Assembly: GCA_016713785.1 (NCBI GenBank)
Contig: JADJOM010000002.1
Span: forward strand, 1-64,000
Length of the DNA stretch: 64,000 bases
Source of the DNA: Gemmatimonadota bacterium
GTDB taxonomy: Bacteria; Gemmatimonadota; Gemmatimonadetes; Gemmatimonadales; GWC2-71-9
Direction: 5' to 3'
In this document: positions 45,583-54,005 of the stretch, piece after piece
Layout: each line of letters opens with the position of its first letter
Position numbering within the stretch: position 1 is the first letter of the stretch
Made by a program: the position numbers and the translations under genes
Notes under the pieces: model-generated
The model's input: the letters and a program-made list of their open reading frames with translations, nothing else
What the model was told of the DNA's origin: nothing
Databases searched by the model: none

Positions 45583-46149
45583 ATGACCCTGCGCCCCCTG
45601 CTCCTGGCGCTCTGCGCCCTCGCGCCCGCCTCCGCCATTCCGCTCACCGCGCAGGCCACGCCCGCGCCCGCCGTCACCCCCGCCGCGCGCCCCGCCGACG
45701 TCGCCACCGAAGACGCCATCATGGCCGCGCTCTACGACGTGATCTCCGGGCCCGCCGGCCAGCAGCGCGACTGGGACCGGATGCGCTCCCTGTTCCAGGC
45801 GGGGGCGCGGCTCATCCCCACCTTCAAGGCGCAGGATGGCAGCTGGCAGCTGCGCACCTGGTCGGTCGAGGAGTACATCACCACCGCCGGCGCGCAGCTG
45901 GAGCAACGGGGCTTCTTCGAGCGCGAAGTGGCGCGGCGCACCGAGCGCTTCGGCAACCTGGTGCATGCCTGGAGCACCTACGAGAGCCGCAAGCGGGCCG
46001 AGGATCCGGCACCGTTCCAGCGGGGCATCAACAGCATCCAGATGCGCTACGATGGCACGCGGTGGTGGATCCTGACCATCGCCTGGCAGGGAGAGACGCC
46101 GGACGCGCCGATCCCGGCAACCTACCTCGAGAGCGAACACCGGCCCTAG
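45583..46149 (+). CDS. Exported SnoaL/NTF2-like hypothetical protein
   Basis: The product has 188 residues. The start MTLRPLLLALCALAPASAIP is a signal peptide. The mature domain resembles the NTF2-like fold: helices at the start (EDAIMAALYDVISGPAGQQR), DWDRMRSLFQAGARLIPTFK, then strands GNLVHAWSTYESR, INSIQMRYDGTRWWILTIAW. The closing Trp-rich strand is typical of these cone-shaped domains. No catalytic role can be assigned. An upstream in-frame start at 45547 is possible but does not begin with a signal peptide. Confidence 0.7.
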   Translation: MTLRPLLLALCALAPASAIPLTAQATPAPAVTPAARPADVATEDAIMAALYDVISGPAGQQRDWDRMRSLFQAGARLIPTFKAQDGSWQLRTWSVEEYITTAGAQLEQRGFFEREVARRTERFGNLVHAWSTYESRKRAEDPAPFQRGINSIQMRYDGTRWWILTIAWQGETPDAPIPATYLESEHRP

Positions 46150-46242
46150 CGGCGCGGTGTGCGCGCGGCACGGTCCGGGCGTCTCCACGGGTGAACCGCC
46201 GGGGCGGAGAGGCCCACCGGCGCCAACCCGAGGAGTGGCGGC

Positions 46243-46662
46243 ATGCGACACGGATGGATGCTCACGGCGGGACTGGCCCTCACGGTGCTGACGCCGGGGC
46301 GCGGCCAGGTGGCCGACAGCGGCGCCCCGGCACGCGACACGCTGGTGCTGGCCCATGAGTTCAGCGGCCCCCGCACCGAGTTCGTGCGGACCACGCTCGA
46401 GGCAGGCCAGGTGTACCGCGTGGAGGTGACGGGCGCGCGCTCGGCGCAGATCCGGACCCTGGAGCAGGGCGTGCAGCAGCCGGCGTTCTCGCGCGCCGAG
46501 AGCGGCGTGCGCGCCAGCGGGACGATCGTCTTCGAGCTGCGGCCCTTCGCCACCACCACCTACGAGATGCGGGTGAGCGGCATCCGCGACGGCTCCGCGC
46601 CGGTCAAGATCTGGTGGGATGCCCGCGCCTCACGGGCCCGGCAGAAGGTGCAGGAGGGATAG
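46243..46662 (+). CDS. Small exported beta-rich protein, unknown function
   Basis: The product has 139 residues: a signal peptide (GWMLTAGLALTVLTPGRG) preceded by GAGGAG-like sequence. The rest looks like a PPC-type jelly roll (VRTTLEAGQVYRVEVTGARS, SGTIVFELRPFATTTYEMRV). There are no cysteines or metal motifs. It is followed by a clear terminator. I do not recognise the family. Confidence 0.62.
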   Translation: MRHGWMLTAGLALTVLTPGRGQVADSGAPARDTLVLAHEFSGPRTEFVRTTLEAGQVYRVEVTGARSAQIRTLEQGVQQPAFSRAESGVRASGTIVFELRPFATTTYEMRVSGIRDGSAPVKIWWDARASRARQKVQEG

Positions 46663-46685
46663 TCCCCCACCCTCGCGCGTCCCCA

Positions 46686-46707
46686 GGGCGACCGGAAACG
46701 GTCGCCC
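46686..46707 (+). terminator. GNRA-capped hairpin terminator
   Basis: GGGCGACCG and CGGTCGCCC pair over nine perfect bases closed by a GAAA tetraloop. It lies 24 nt after the exported-protein stop and before the thiolase promoter region. Confidence 0.7.
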
Positions 46708-46764
46708 AACTCGTTCCCGGGCATGGGGTTCCCTCCCTGCTCGACTTCCCACCCACCCCCCGGC

Positions 46765-46806
46765 GATATTACGGCCCCTGAGGACCTCCTTCCTTATATA
46801 GGGAGC
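46765..46806 (+). promoter_or_regulatory. Probable promoter and ribosome binding site of the thiolase operon
   Basis: CTTATATAG (about 46791-46800) is a plausible -10 region in otherwise GC-rich DNA, with a poor -35 (TTACGG) upstream. AGGGAG follows, 6 nt before the ATG at 46812. Confidence 0.4.
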
Positions 46807-46811
46807 CCGCA

Positions 46812-48017
46812 ATGCCCACCCAGGGGCACCCACGCGAAGTCGTTGTCCTGAGCGGAGTTCGGACCGGATTCGGCAGCTTCGGTGGCACCCTCAAGGATGC
46901 CACCGCCACCGACCTCGGCGTCCACGCCGCCACCGCCGCCCTGGCCCGTGCCGGCGTCGCGCCGGCACAGGTGGATCACGTGATCTTCGGCAACGCCCTG
47001 CAGACCAGCGCCGACGCCATCTACCTGGCGCGTCACGTCGCGCTGCGGAGCGGCTGCCCCATCGAGACGCCCGCGGTGACGGTGAACCGGCTCTGCGGCT
47101 CCGGCTTCGAGGCGATCATCCAGGGCGCCCAGCAGATCCTGTTAGGCGAGTCGGCCACGGTGCTGGTGGGTGGCACCGAATCCATGAGCCAGGCGCCGCA
47201 CGTGGTGCGCGGGGCACGCTGGGGCCTCCGCCTGGGGCCGCCCGCCCCGCTCGAGGACGCGCTGTGGGAGGCGCTCAAGGACAGCCAGTGCGGCCTGTCC
47301 ATGGCCGAGACGGCCGAGAAGCTCGCCGCGCAGTATGGACTCTCGCGCGCGGCGGTGGACGAGGTGGCGCTGCTGAGCCAGCAGCGCGCCCGCGACGCCT
47401 GGGCGGCCGGCCGCTACGCCGATGAGCTCGCCCCGGTGCCGATCACCAACCGCAAGACGAAGCAGGCGGAGCCGTGGGCGGCCGATGAGCACATGCGGCC
47501 GGACACCTCGCCCGAGGCGCTGGCCAAGCTGCCGCCGTACTTCCGGAAGGACGGCGTGGTCACCGCCGGCAACGCCTCGGGGATCTGCGACGGCGCCGCG
47601 GCCCTGGTGCTGGCCGGCGCCGACACCGCGGCCGCCAACGGTTGGACGCCGCTGGGCCGGATCGTGGCGTGGGCCACCGCCGGCGTGGACCCGAGCGTGA
47701 TGGGCATCGGCCCGGCGCCGGCGGCGCGGAAGGCGCTCGCCAAGGCGGGGCTCACCCTGGCGCAGATGGACCTGGTCGAGGTGAACGAGGCCTTCGCCGC
47801 CCAGTACCTCGCGGTCGAACGGGAGCTCGGCCTGGACCGCGCCCGCACCAACGCCGACGGCGGCGCCATCGCCATCGGGCACCCGCTCGCCGCGAGCGGC
47901 GCGCGCCTCACCCTGCACCTGCTCCACGCCCTCCGCCGCGCCGGCAAGCGGCTGGGCCTGGCCAGCGCCTGCATCGGCGGCGGGCAGGGGCAGGCGGTCA
48001 TCGTCGAGGCGTTTTGA
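46812..48017 (+). CDS. Acetyl-CoA C-acetyltransferase (thiolase)
   Basis: The product has 401 residues. It condenses or cleaves acyl-CoA with acetyl-CoA. Active-site residues are all present: Cys95 in NRLCGSGFEA, His357 in AIGHPLAASGAR, and Cys387 in SACIGGGQGQ. The start MPTQGHPREVVVLSGVRTGF matches the family. It is the first gene of a co-directional series: a hypothetical protein (TGATG overlap), 3-hydroxyacyl-CoA dehydrogenase (ATGA overlap), a lipoprotein, a squalene synthase-type enzyme and an FAD oxidase. With the dehydrogenase it could serve acetoacetyl-CoA/3-hydroxybutyryl-CoA metabolism, feeding PHB, butyrate or fatty-acid oxidation. Confidence 0.93.
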   Translation: MPTQGHPREVVVLSGVRTGFGSFGGTLKDATATDLGVHAATAALARAGVAPAQVDHVIFGNALQTSADAIYLARHVALRSGCPIETPAVTVNRLCGSGFEAIIQGAQQILLGESATVLVGGTESMSQAPHVVRGARWGLRLGPPAPLEDALWEALKDSQCGLSMAETAEKLAAQYGLSRAAVDEVALLSQQRARDAWAAGRYADELAPVPITNRKTKQAEPWAADEHMRPDTSPEALAKLPPYFRKDGVVTAGNASGICDGAAALVLAGADTAAANGWTPLGRIVAWATAGVDPSVMGIGPAPAARKALAKAGLTLAQMDLVEVNEAFAAQYLAVERELGLDRARTNADGGAIAIGHPLAASGARLTLHLLHALRRAGKRLGLASACIGGGQGQAVIVEAF

Positions 48018-48847
48018 TGGGCGCCAACCTGCCCGCCCGCATCGACCGCGCCGCGATCGAACGGATCATCCAGCGGGCCACCGAGCTGCAGACCGGCGAG
48101 CGCGACATCGGCGAGGGGATGAGCCCCGACGAGGTCGTCTCGCTCGGCAAGGACGTGGGCATCCCGGAGCGGTACCTGCGGCAGGCCATCCTCGAGGAGC
48201 ACGGCCGGGTGGAGCTGCCCGCGCCGCACGGCCTGCTCGACCGGGTCTTCGGCGCCGCCACCGTCTCGGCCCAGCGGGTGGTGGCCGGCACCGCGGAGGA
48301 GGTGGGGCAGCGGCTGAGCCAGTACCTGGAGCGGGAGGAGGTCCTGACCGTGCAGCGGGAGCTGCCGGGACGGATCACCTGGGAACCGCTCCGCGGCATC
48401 GAGGCGGCGCTGCGCCGCTCCACCGCGGCCTTCGGCGGCCGCAAGGCGATGATGCTCGCCAAGGCGGAGCTGGTGTCGGCCACGATCACCGCGCTCGAGC
48501 CCGGCTTCTGCCACGTGAGCCTCACCGCCGACCTGGGCAGCACCCGGCAGTCGCTGGTGATCGGGGTGGCGGTGTCGGGCGTCGTGGGCGCGGGCGCCGC
48601 CGTGGTGCTTGGCGTGCTCTCCCCGCTGGTGTGGCTGCCCGCCGCGCCGCTGCTCCTGGCCGCGGGGATCGGCTACTCCGTGCAGGCGCAGTTCCGTCCC
48701 GCCGCCGCGCGCGCGCTGCTCGGCGTGGAGCGGGCGCTCGACCACCTGGAGCGGGGCCAGGCCAAGCCCACCCACCAGCTCGCGCCCGGCGGGCCGGGGC
48801 TGCTCGGCGTCATCATCGAGGAAATCCGGAAGGCCTCCAAGCCATGA
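48017..48847 (+). CDS. Hypothetical membrane protein between thiolase and hydroxyacyl-CoA dehydrogenase
   Basis: The product has 276 residues. Residues 1-75 look like a small helical domain (AIERIIQRATELQTGERDIG; SPDEVVSLGKDVGIPERYLR). There follows a mixed domain and two close TM segments near 180-215 (LVIGVAVSGVVGAGAAVVLG, LVWLPAAPLLLAAGIGYSV). The C-terminus is helical. I do not recognise the family. It overlaps both neighbours, so it is made together with the two enzymes and may scaffold them at the membrane. Confidence 0.65.
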   Translation: MGANLPARIDRAAIERIIQRATELQTGERDIGEGMSPDEVVSLGKDVGIPERYLRQAILEEHGRVELPAPHGLLDRVFGAATVSAQRVVAGTAEEVGQRLSQYLEREEVLTVQRELPGRITWEPLRGIEAALRRSTAAFGGRKAMMLAKAELVSATITALEPGFCHVSLTADLGSTRQSLVIGVAVSGVVGAGAAVVLGVLSPLVWLPAAPLLLAAGIGYSVQAQFRPAAARALLGVERALDHLERGQAKPTHQLAPGGPGLLGVIIEEIRKASKP

Positions 48848-49722
48848 TCACCAGCGTCGCCGTGCTCGGGTCGGGGCTCATGGGCAGTGGGATCGCCCAG
48901 ACCGCCGCCGCCGCCGGTTTCCGGACCGTGGTGTACGACGTCCTCCCCCTGGCGCTCGACAAGTCGCTCGCGGCGGTGGCCCGGTCGCTGGCGAAGTTCG
49001 TGGAGAAGGGGCAGTACACGATCGCCCAGCGCGATGAGGTGCTCTCGCGCCTCGAGTTCAACCCCAGCCTGGCCGCCGCCGCCAAGGCCGACCTCATCAT
49101 CGAGGCCGTGACCGAAGACCTCGCGGTGAAGAACGAACTGTGGCGTTCGCTGGACGGGATCGCGCCGCCGAGCACCATCTTCGCGTCCAACACCTCGAGC
49201 CTGCCGATCGCGGCGATGGCCGCGGCCACCCGGCGGCCCGACCGGTTCGTGGGGCTGCACTTCTTCAACCCGGTGCCGCTGATGCCCCTGGTGGAGGTGG
49301 TGCGCGCGGTCGGAACCAGCCGGGAGACCATCGAGGCGGCCTTCGCCTTTGCGCGCCAGCTGGGGAAGGAGCCGGTTTCGGCCCGGGACACCCCGGGGTT
49401 CATCGTCAATCTGCTGCTGGTGCCCTACATTCTGGATGGGATCCGGGCGGTGGAACGGGGGATCGCCTCCACGCAGGACATTGACACCGCCATGCGGCTG
49501 GGCGCCGGCCACCCGATGGGTCCGCTCACCCTGGCCGACTTCGTGGGCCTCGACACCCTGGCCCGCATCGGCGACATCATGTTCGCGGAGTACGCCGAGA
49601 CCCGCTACGCCACCCCGCCGCTGCTGCGGCGGATGGTCGCGGCCGGCATGCACGGCCGGAAGTCCGGCCGCGGGTTCTACGATTACGCGCTCGAGCCGCC
49701 CCGGCCGATCGCGCTGACGTGA
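48844..49722 (+). CDS. 3-hydroxybutyryl-CoA/3-hydroxyacyl-CoA dehydrogenase
   Basis: The product has 292 residues, the usual length for the free-standing enzyme. It oxidises or reduces 3-hydroxyacyl-CoA with NAD(P). The dinucleotide-binding motif is VAVLGSGLMGSGIAQTAAAA. The catalytic His lies in FVGLHFFNPVP, the Asn/Ser in FASNTSSLPI and the Glu nearby in the dimer domain (RDTPGFIVNLLLVPY). The ATG overlaps the preceding stop (ATGA). It follows the thiolase in the same operon and would act on its product. Confidence 0.93.
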   Translation: MITSVAVLGSGLMGSGIAQTAAAAGFRTVVYDVLPLALDKSLAAVARSLAKFVEKGQYTIAQRDEVLSRLEFNPSLAAAAKADLIIEAVTEDLAVKNELWRSLDGIAPPSTIFASNTSSLPIAAMAAATRRPDRFVGLHFFNPVPLMPLVEVVRAVGTSRETIEAAFAFARQLGKEPVSARDTPGFIVNLLLVPYILDGIRAVERGIASTQDIDTAMRLGAGHPMGPLTLADFVGLDTLARIGDIMFAEYAETRYATPPLLRRMVAAGMHGRKSGRGFYDYALEPPRPIALT

Positions 49723-49738
49723 GGAGTCGGGACTGCCG

Positions 49739-50263
49739 ATGACAGCGCTCCGCCGATCCGCCTCGCTGGCCCTGCTCCTGCTGGCCGGGTGCAGCCCGTA
49801 CACCACCCGGCCGTTCTATCCGCCGGTGACGGGCGCGGCCACGGCCGAGCTGGAGCTGGAGATGCAGGACGCCACCGAGACCCTCGCCGCCGTGCTGCGG
49901 AGCGACACCCTGCCGGTCACCACCGTGCAGCTCCGGGACGGCTTCATCGAGACTGCCTGGTTCGATGCCGCCACCAAGGGCGCCACCCGCCGCCGGGCGG
50001 TGGGGCCGGGGGTGGTGCAGGTGCGCGCCTGGGTGAACCCGAGCCGGCAGGGGTTCAGCACGATCATCGTGGAGACGGTCTACCGGCCGCTCGCCGACCC
50101 GAGCCGCGCCCCGCGCGATCTCGAGGAGCAGGTGCCGCCGGATCATCCGGTGGGGAAGCGGATCGAGCAGGTGGTCTCCGAGCTGGCCCGGCTGTACAAC
50201 CGCGAGGAGCCGGCCGCGGCCGCCCCGGCGGAAGGCCCGCCCGCACCCCCGCCCCAGCGATGA
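49739..50263 (+). CDS. Lipoprotein, unknown function
   Basis: The product has 174 residues. RRSASLALLLLAGCSPYTTR is a lipoprotein signal with the lipobox LAGC. The mature part (ATAELELEMQDATETLAAVL, TTVQLRDGFIETAWFDA, VVQVRAWVNPSRQGFSTIIV) alternates helices and strands, ending in a Pro/Ala-rich tail. It is probably an outer- or inner-membrane anchored protein. It is 16 nt after the dehydrogenase and 10 nt before the squalene synthase gene. I do not recognise the family. Confidence 0.65.
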   Translation: MTALRRSASLALLLLAGCSPYTTRPFYPPVTGAATAELELEMQDATETLAAVLRSDTLPVTTVQLRDGFIETAWFDAATKGATRRRAVGPGVVQVRAWVNPSRQGFSTIIVETVYRPLADPSRAPRDLEEQVPPDHPVGKRIEQVVSELARLYNREEPAAAAPAEGPPAPPPQR

Positions 50264-50273
50264 CCCGCTGAGC

Positions 50274-51359
50274 ATGGAGGCGTCGACCGCTCCCCGCGCG
50301 GCCCCCGGGGCCCGGCCCGCGGCGCTGCCCGAGGAGGACTGGGCGTTCTGCCGTGACATCCTGCCACGGGTCTCCCGTACCTTTGCGCTCGGCATCCGGC
50401 TGCTCCCGGCCGAGCTCTCCCGACCGGTGGCCGTGGCGTACCTGATCTGCCGCATTGCGGATACCGCCGAGGATCATCCCGCGCTCTCGGTGGCCGACCG
50501 GCGCAGCCTCCTCGAGGAGGTGGATCGCGCCATGAGCGACCCGACGGCCAGCTTCGGGGAGATCCGCGCCGTCCGCTGGCCCAGCGACCAGGCGCTCGGC
50601 GGACTCATGGAGCACGCCGACCGGGTGCTGCGGGAGTTCCGGCGGCTGCCGGCGGCGGACCAGGCGGCGGTGGCGCCGTGGGTGCAGGAGATGGTGCGCG
50701 GCATGGCCAGCTGCCTCAAGCCGAGCACCGGCGGGCCGGCCCCGCTGCTCCGCACCATGGATGACCTCCGGCGCTACTGCTGGTACGTGGCGGGGACGGT
50801 GGGTCACCTGCTCACCGGACTCTTCACCCGTCACATCTCGGGGATCGGGGCGGAGCGCCTGGCCACCCTGGAGCGCCTGGCGCCGCAGTTCGGGCTCGGG
50901 CTGCAGCTCACCAACGTCATCCGCGACATCGCCGACGACCACCGTCATGGCCGGAGCTTCATCCCCGAAGCGCTGTGGGCGGGCGCCGGGCTCACCCCCG
51001 AGGCATTCGGCACGCCCGGCACCGAGGCGCGCGCCTGGAGCATGGTCGCGCCACTCCTGGCCGAGAACGAACGCTGCCTGGAAGACGCCCTGGCGTACTC
51101 CACCGCCCTCCCGCGCCACGCCGTCCGGGTGCGGGTCTTCTGTCTGACCAGCCTCTTCTTTGCCTGCCGCACCGTGGCGTTGATCCACGCCCACCCCGAA
51201 CGGCTGGTGCGGGGTGAGCGGATCAAGATGCCGCGGCACGAGGTCTACGGGATCCTCGCCGCAACGGTGCTGCTGGCACCCTGCAACTGGGCGCTCCGGG
51301 CGCTGTTCCGCTGGCTGATCCGCGGGCCGCGGCCGGGCCTCGGGGGCCAGCGCGGATGA
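50274..51359 (+). CDS. Squalene synthase-type farnesyl diphosphate farnesyltransferase
   Basis: The product has 361 residues. Trans-prenyl head-to-head synthase: the first Asp-rich motif DTAED at 63-67, a second motif NVIRDIADDHRHG, and the helices RRYCWYVAGTVGHLLTGLFT and GLGLQLTNVIRD between. The second half has a membrane-facing end (VYGILAATVLLAPCNWALRA), as in squalene synthases. It condenses two farnesyl diphosphates to squalene, a precursor of hopanoids or steroids. Phytoene synthase is the alternative reading. No cyclase lies in the window. The stop overlaps the FAD oxidase ATG. Confidence 0.85.
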   Translation: MEASTAPRAAPGARPAALPEEDWAFCRDILPRVSRTFALGIRLLPAELSRPVAVAYLICRIADTAEDHPALSVADRRSLLEEVDRAMSDPTASFGEIRAVRWPSDQALGGLMEHADRVLREFRRLPAADQAAVAPWVQEMVRGMASCLKPSTGGPAPLLRTMDDLRRYCWYVAGTVGHLLTGLFTRHISGIGAERLATLERLAPQFGLGLQLTNVIRDIADDHRHGRSFIPEALWAGAGLTPEAFGTPGTEARAWSMVAPLLAENERCLEDALAYSTALPRHAVRVRVFCLTSLFFACRTVALIHAHPERLVRGERIKMPRHEVYGILAATVLLAPCNWALRALFRWLIRGPRPGLGGQRG

Positions 51360-53011
51360 GCACCGCCCCGGGCCGGTTCCATACCGAGCCACGGATCCGC
51401 GCGGCCTATTCCGAAGGCGCCGGGATCTACCGCGTGGTGCCGAGTGCCGTCGCCCTGCCATCCTCCACGGCGGAGCTGGCTGCGCTGATGCGCTGGGCGG
51501 CGGAGAGCGATACACCGCTCACCGCGCGTGGCGCGGGCAGCGGGATCCCCGGCAACGCGGTGGGGAGCGGCGTCCTGGTCGACCTGCGGGAGCGGATGCC
51601 GCGGCGGCTGGAGATCGATCCGGCCACCGGCACCGCCCTCACCAGCGCCAACATCACCCAGCAGGAACTCAACGCCGCCGCCGCCGCGCACGGCCTCCGG
51701 CTCCCCCCCGATCCCTCGAGCAGTCGCTGGGCAACCCTGGGCGGGATGGTCGCCACCAACGCGGCCGGCGCGCGGACGGTACGCTATGGGCCCGCCCGGC
51801 CGTGGGTGCAGGGGCTCGAGCTGGTGACGGCGGATGGGGAGGTGGGGTGGCTCGGGCGGTCGGGCGGCGGGATGAAGCCGAGTCTGCAGGCGGTCGAGCG
51901 CTTCCAACGGGAGGCCGCGCCGGCCATCCGGGCGGCGGCGGCGCTGGTGCGGGCCCGGTTCCCGAAGGTGCGGAAGAACACCGCCGGCTATGCCCTGGAT
52001 CACTGGCTCGAGACCGGCGACCTGGTGGACCTGCTGGTGGGCTCCGAGGGGACGCTCGCGTTCATGACCACGATCCGGTGGCGGCTCTGTCCCATCGCCC
52101 CGGCGCGGAGCAGCCTGCGGATCGCGCTCCGCTCCCTCGAGGACCTGGAGCCGGTGGTCCAGGCGCTGGTGGCGCTCGACCCCTCGGCGGTGGAGCTGCT
52201 GGACCGGACGTTCATGGAGTTGGTCGGCTCGGCGGCAAGTGAGTCCTTCAGGGCCGAGGCCACGCTCCTCGTCGAGTTCGAGCGGGAGACCGATGCCGCC
52301 GCCCGGGGGGTGGCCGGCGATGCGGTGCGGGCGGTCGGCGCCTCTGCCGGCGACATCGAGACCGCCCTCACCCCCGAGGCGGAGGAGCGGCTCTGGTCGC
52401 TGCGCCACGCGGCGAGCCCGATCCTCGCGAGCCTCCCGCCGGACCGGCGCTCCCTGCAGGTGATCGAGGACGGCTGCGTGCCGCTCCCCCGGCTCGGCGC
52501 GTACGTCACGGCCATCCGGGCCGCGGCCGCCCGCCAGGGGATCATGGTGGTCATCTTCGGCCACGCCGGTGACGGCAATGTCCACGTGAACGCCCTGCCC
52601 CAGGTGGACCAGGCCGGCTGGGTGGAGCGGGTGACCGCGCTGTACCACGAGGTGAACGCCGCAGCCATCCGGCTCGGCGGCACGGTGAGCGGGGAGCACG
52701 GCGACGGCCGACTCCGTGCCCCGCTGCTCGAGGCGCAGTACGGGCCCGAGGTGATGGCGCTGTTCCGGGGGGTGAAGACCGCCTTTGACCCCCGTGGTAT
52801 CTTGAACCCCGGCGTGAAGCTCGCCACCGGGCTCGACCCGCTGGGCGCCCTCAAGCTCGGGCCCGGGGCGGCGGAGATCCCCGCCGACGTGGCCGGCGCG
52901 CTGCGGGAGATCGAGCGGACCGGGGGGTACGCCCGGAGCCGGATGGAGATCGCCGAACTGCAGGGAAGCGGGAACCGGGAAGCGGGAAGCGGAGCCCCAG
53001 CCGGGGCTTGA
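51356..53011 (+). CDS. FAD-linked oxidase, GlcD/D-lactate dehydrogenase type
   Basis: The product has 551 residues. FAD-binding PCMH domain: TPLTARGAGSGIPGNAVGSG and LGGMVATNAAGARTVRYGPA, with VGSEGTLAFMTTIRWRLCPI. The C-terminal domain has VVIFGHAGDGNVHVNALPQ, GTVSGEHGDGRLRAPLLEAQ and FDPRGILNPG. It oxidises a 2-hydroxyacid and passes electrons to a carrier; the exact substrate is not clear. The last ~12 residues (QGSGNREAGSGA) are encoded by a heptamer repeat array (52963-52990) and are probably an addition. The 18-mer at 52241-52258 is also in frame. Confidence 0.88.
   Translation: MSTAPGRFHTEPRIRAAYSEGAGIYRVVPSAVALPSSTAELAALMRWAAESDTPLTARGAGSGIPGNAVGSGVLVDLRERMPRRLEIDPATGTALTSANITQQELNAAAAAHGLRLPPDPSSSRWATLGGMVATNAAGARTVRYGPARPWVQGLELVTADGEVGWLGRSGGGMKPSLQAVERFQREAAPAIRAAAALVRARFPKVRKNTAGYALDHWLETGDLVDLLVGSEGTLAFMTTIRWRLCPIAPARSSLRIALRSLEDLEPVVQALVALDPSAVELLDRTFMELVGSAASESFRAEATLLVEFERETDAAARGVAGDAVRAVGASAGDIETALTPEAEERLWSLRHAASPILASLPPDRRSLQVIEDGCVPLPRLGAYVTAIRAAAARQGIMVVIFGHAGDGNVHVNALPQVDQAGWVERVTALYHEVNAAAIRLGGTVSGEHGDGRLRAPLLEAQYGPEVMALFRGVKTAFDPRGILNPGVKLATGLDPLGALKLGPGAAEIPADVAGALREIERTGGYARSRMEIAELQGSGNREAGSGAPAGA
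52241..52258. repeat. 18-bp exact repeat GAGTCCTTCAGGGCCGAG, copy 2
   Basis: Copy of the sequence at 45127-45144. It is preceded by GTCGGCTCGGCGGCAAGT, so it again lies beside CGGCTCGG-type sequence, inside the oxidase gene. Confidence 0.75.
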
Positions 53012-53076
53012 AGCCCCGCTCCCCCCGAACCGCGGGTGCCGTTTCCCTTTTCCCTTTTCCCTTTTCCCGTTTCTCG
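52963..53076. repeat. Inverted heptamer arrays between FAD oxidase and thyX
   Basis: (GGGAARC)4 at 52963-52990 faces (TTTCCCY)5 at 53042-53076, and the arms can pair. The loop holds the oxidase stop codon and a small palindrome, GGGGCTTGAAGCCCC. The result is a long hairpin that may terminate the oxidase operon. Confidence 0.75.
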
Positions 53077-53109
53077 TTGTCCCGACCCTTTTCCCGGCAG
53101 TACGGACCC

Positions 53110-53862
53110 ATGGATATCATCACATCCCCCACGATCACCCTCATCGCGCGGCCCCAGTTCGTGGAACCGGGCCACCTTCCCGTCCAGTGGAAGGGGGAGT
53201 CCTCCGATGGGGAGAAGCTGGCGGAGTTCGCCGGCCGGATCTGCTACATGAGCCAGCACAACCCGGCCGGCCGGACCACCCAGGAATACCTGGAGAACAT
53301 CCTGCGGCAGGGGCACGGCTCGGTGTTCGAGCACGCGGTCTACGTGCTGCTGATCGAGGGGATCAGCCGGTCGTGCAGCCACGAGCTGGTGCGGCACCGG
53401 GCGGGGTTCGGCTACTCCCAGCTCTCCCAGCGCTACGTGGACGAGTCGCACGCGGCGTTCGTCATGCCCCCGGCGATCATCGGGGACCCGGCGCTGGAGC
53501 GGGAGTGGACCGGCCAGGTCCAGGCCGCCCAGCATGCCTACGTCCAGGCGGTGGACCACCTGATGGAGAAGTACGGCTGGGTGGAGGACAAGGTTCACCG
53601 CCGGAAGATGGCCCGCGAGGCCGCCCGGAGCGTCCTGCCCAACGCCACCGAGGTGAAGATCGTGGTGAGCGCCAACATCCGGGCCTGGCGGACCATGCTC
53701 GAGCTGCGGCTGGGGGAGGGGGCCGAGCTGGAGATCCGCCGGATGGCGATGGCCTGCCTCAAGGCGCTGCGGAAGGAGTCGCCCTCGTTCTTCGCGGACT
53801 TCGAGATCTACAAGGGGTCCGACGGGACGGAGGCGGGACGGGTGGGGTACCACAAGGTCTGA
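53110..53862 (+). CDS. thyX: Flavin-dependent thymidylate synthase
   Basis: The product has 250 residues. It methylates dUMP to dTMP with FAD/NADPH and methylenetetrahydrofolate. The ThyX signature is present as RHRAGFGYSQLSQRY, followed by the conserved Glu region VDESHAAFVMPP and the late active-site stretch ARSVLPNATEVKIVVSANIR with the RxWRTMLELRL helix. The ATG at 53110 matches family length; an earlier in-frame start would begin in repeat sequence. It is alone, with heptamer inverted arrays on both sides. Confidence 0.95.
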   Translation: MDIITSPTITLIARPQFVEPGHLPVQWKGESSDGEKLAEFAGRICYMSQHNPAGRTTQEYLENILRQGHGSVFEHAVYVLLIEGISRSCSHELVRHRAGFGYSQLSQRYVDESHAAFVMPPAIIGDPALEREWTGQVQAAQHAYVQAVDHLMEKYGWVEDKVHRRKMAREAARSVLPNATEVKIVVSANIRAWRTMLELRLGEGAELEIRRMAMACLKALRKESPSFFADFEIYKGSDGTEAGRVGYHKV

Positions 53863-53873
53863 ACGGCGCTGCC

Positions 53874-54005
53874 GGGAAACAGGAAACGGGAAGCGGGAAG
53901 CGGGGGGCCGCGGCATGCGGTCCCCCGTTCTGCATCCCTGGACCTGGCCCGGGCTGGGCATCGCGACGCGGATCCGCTCCCCCCGTTTCCCGTTTCCCGT
54001 TTCCC
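53874..54005. repeat. Inverted heptamer arrays downstream of thyX
   Basis: GGGAAAC, AGGAAAC, GGGAAGC, GGGAAGC (53874-53901) face three copies of TTTCCCG (53985-54005) across about 83 nt. The pairing continues into G6/C6 runs. Its position 12 nt after the thyX stop fits a terminator role. Confidence 0.75.
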
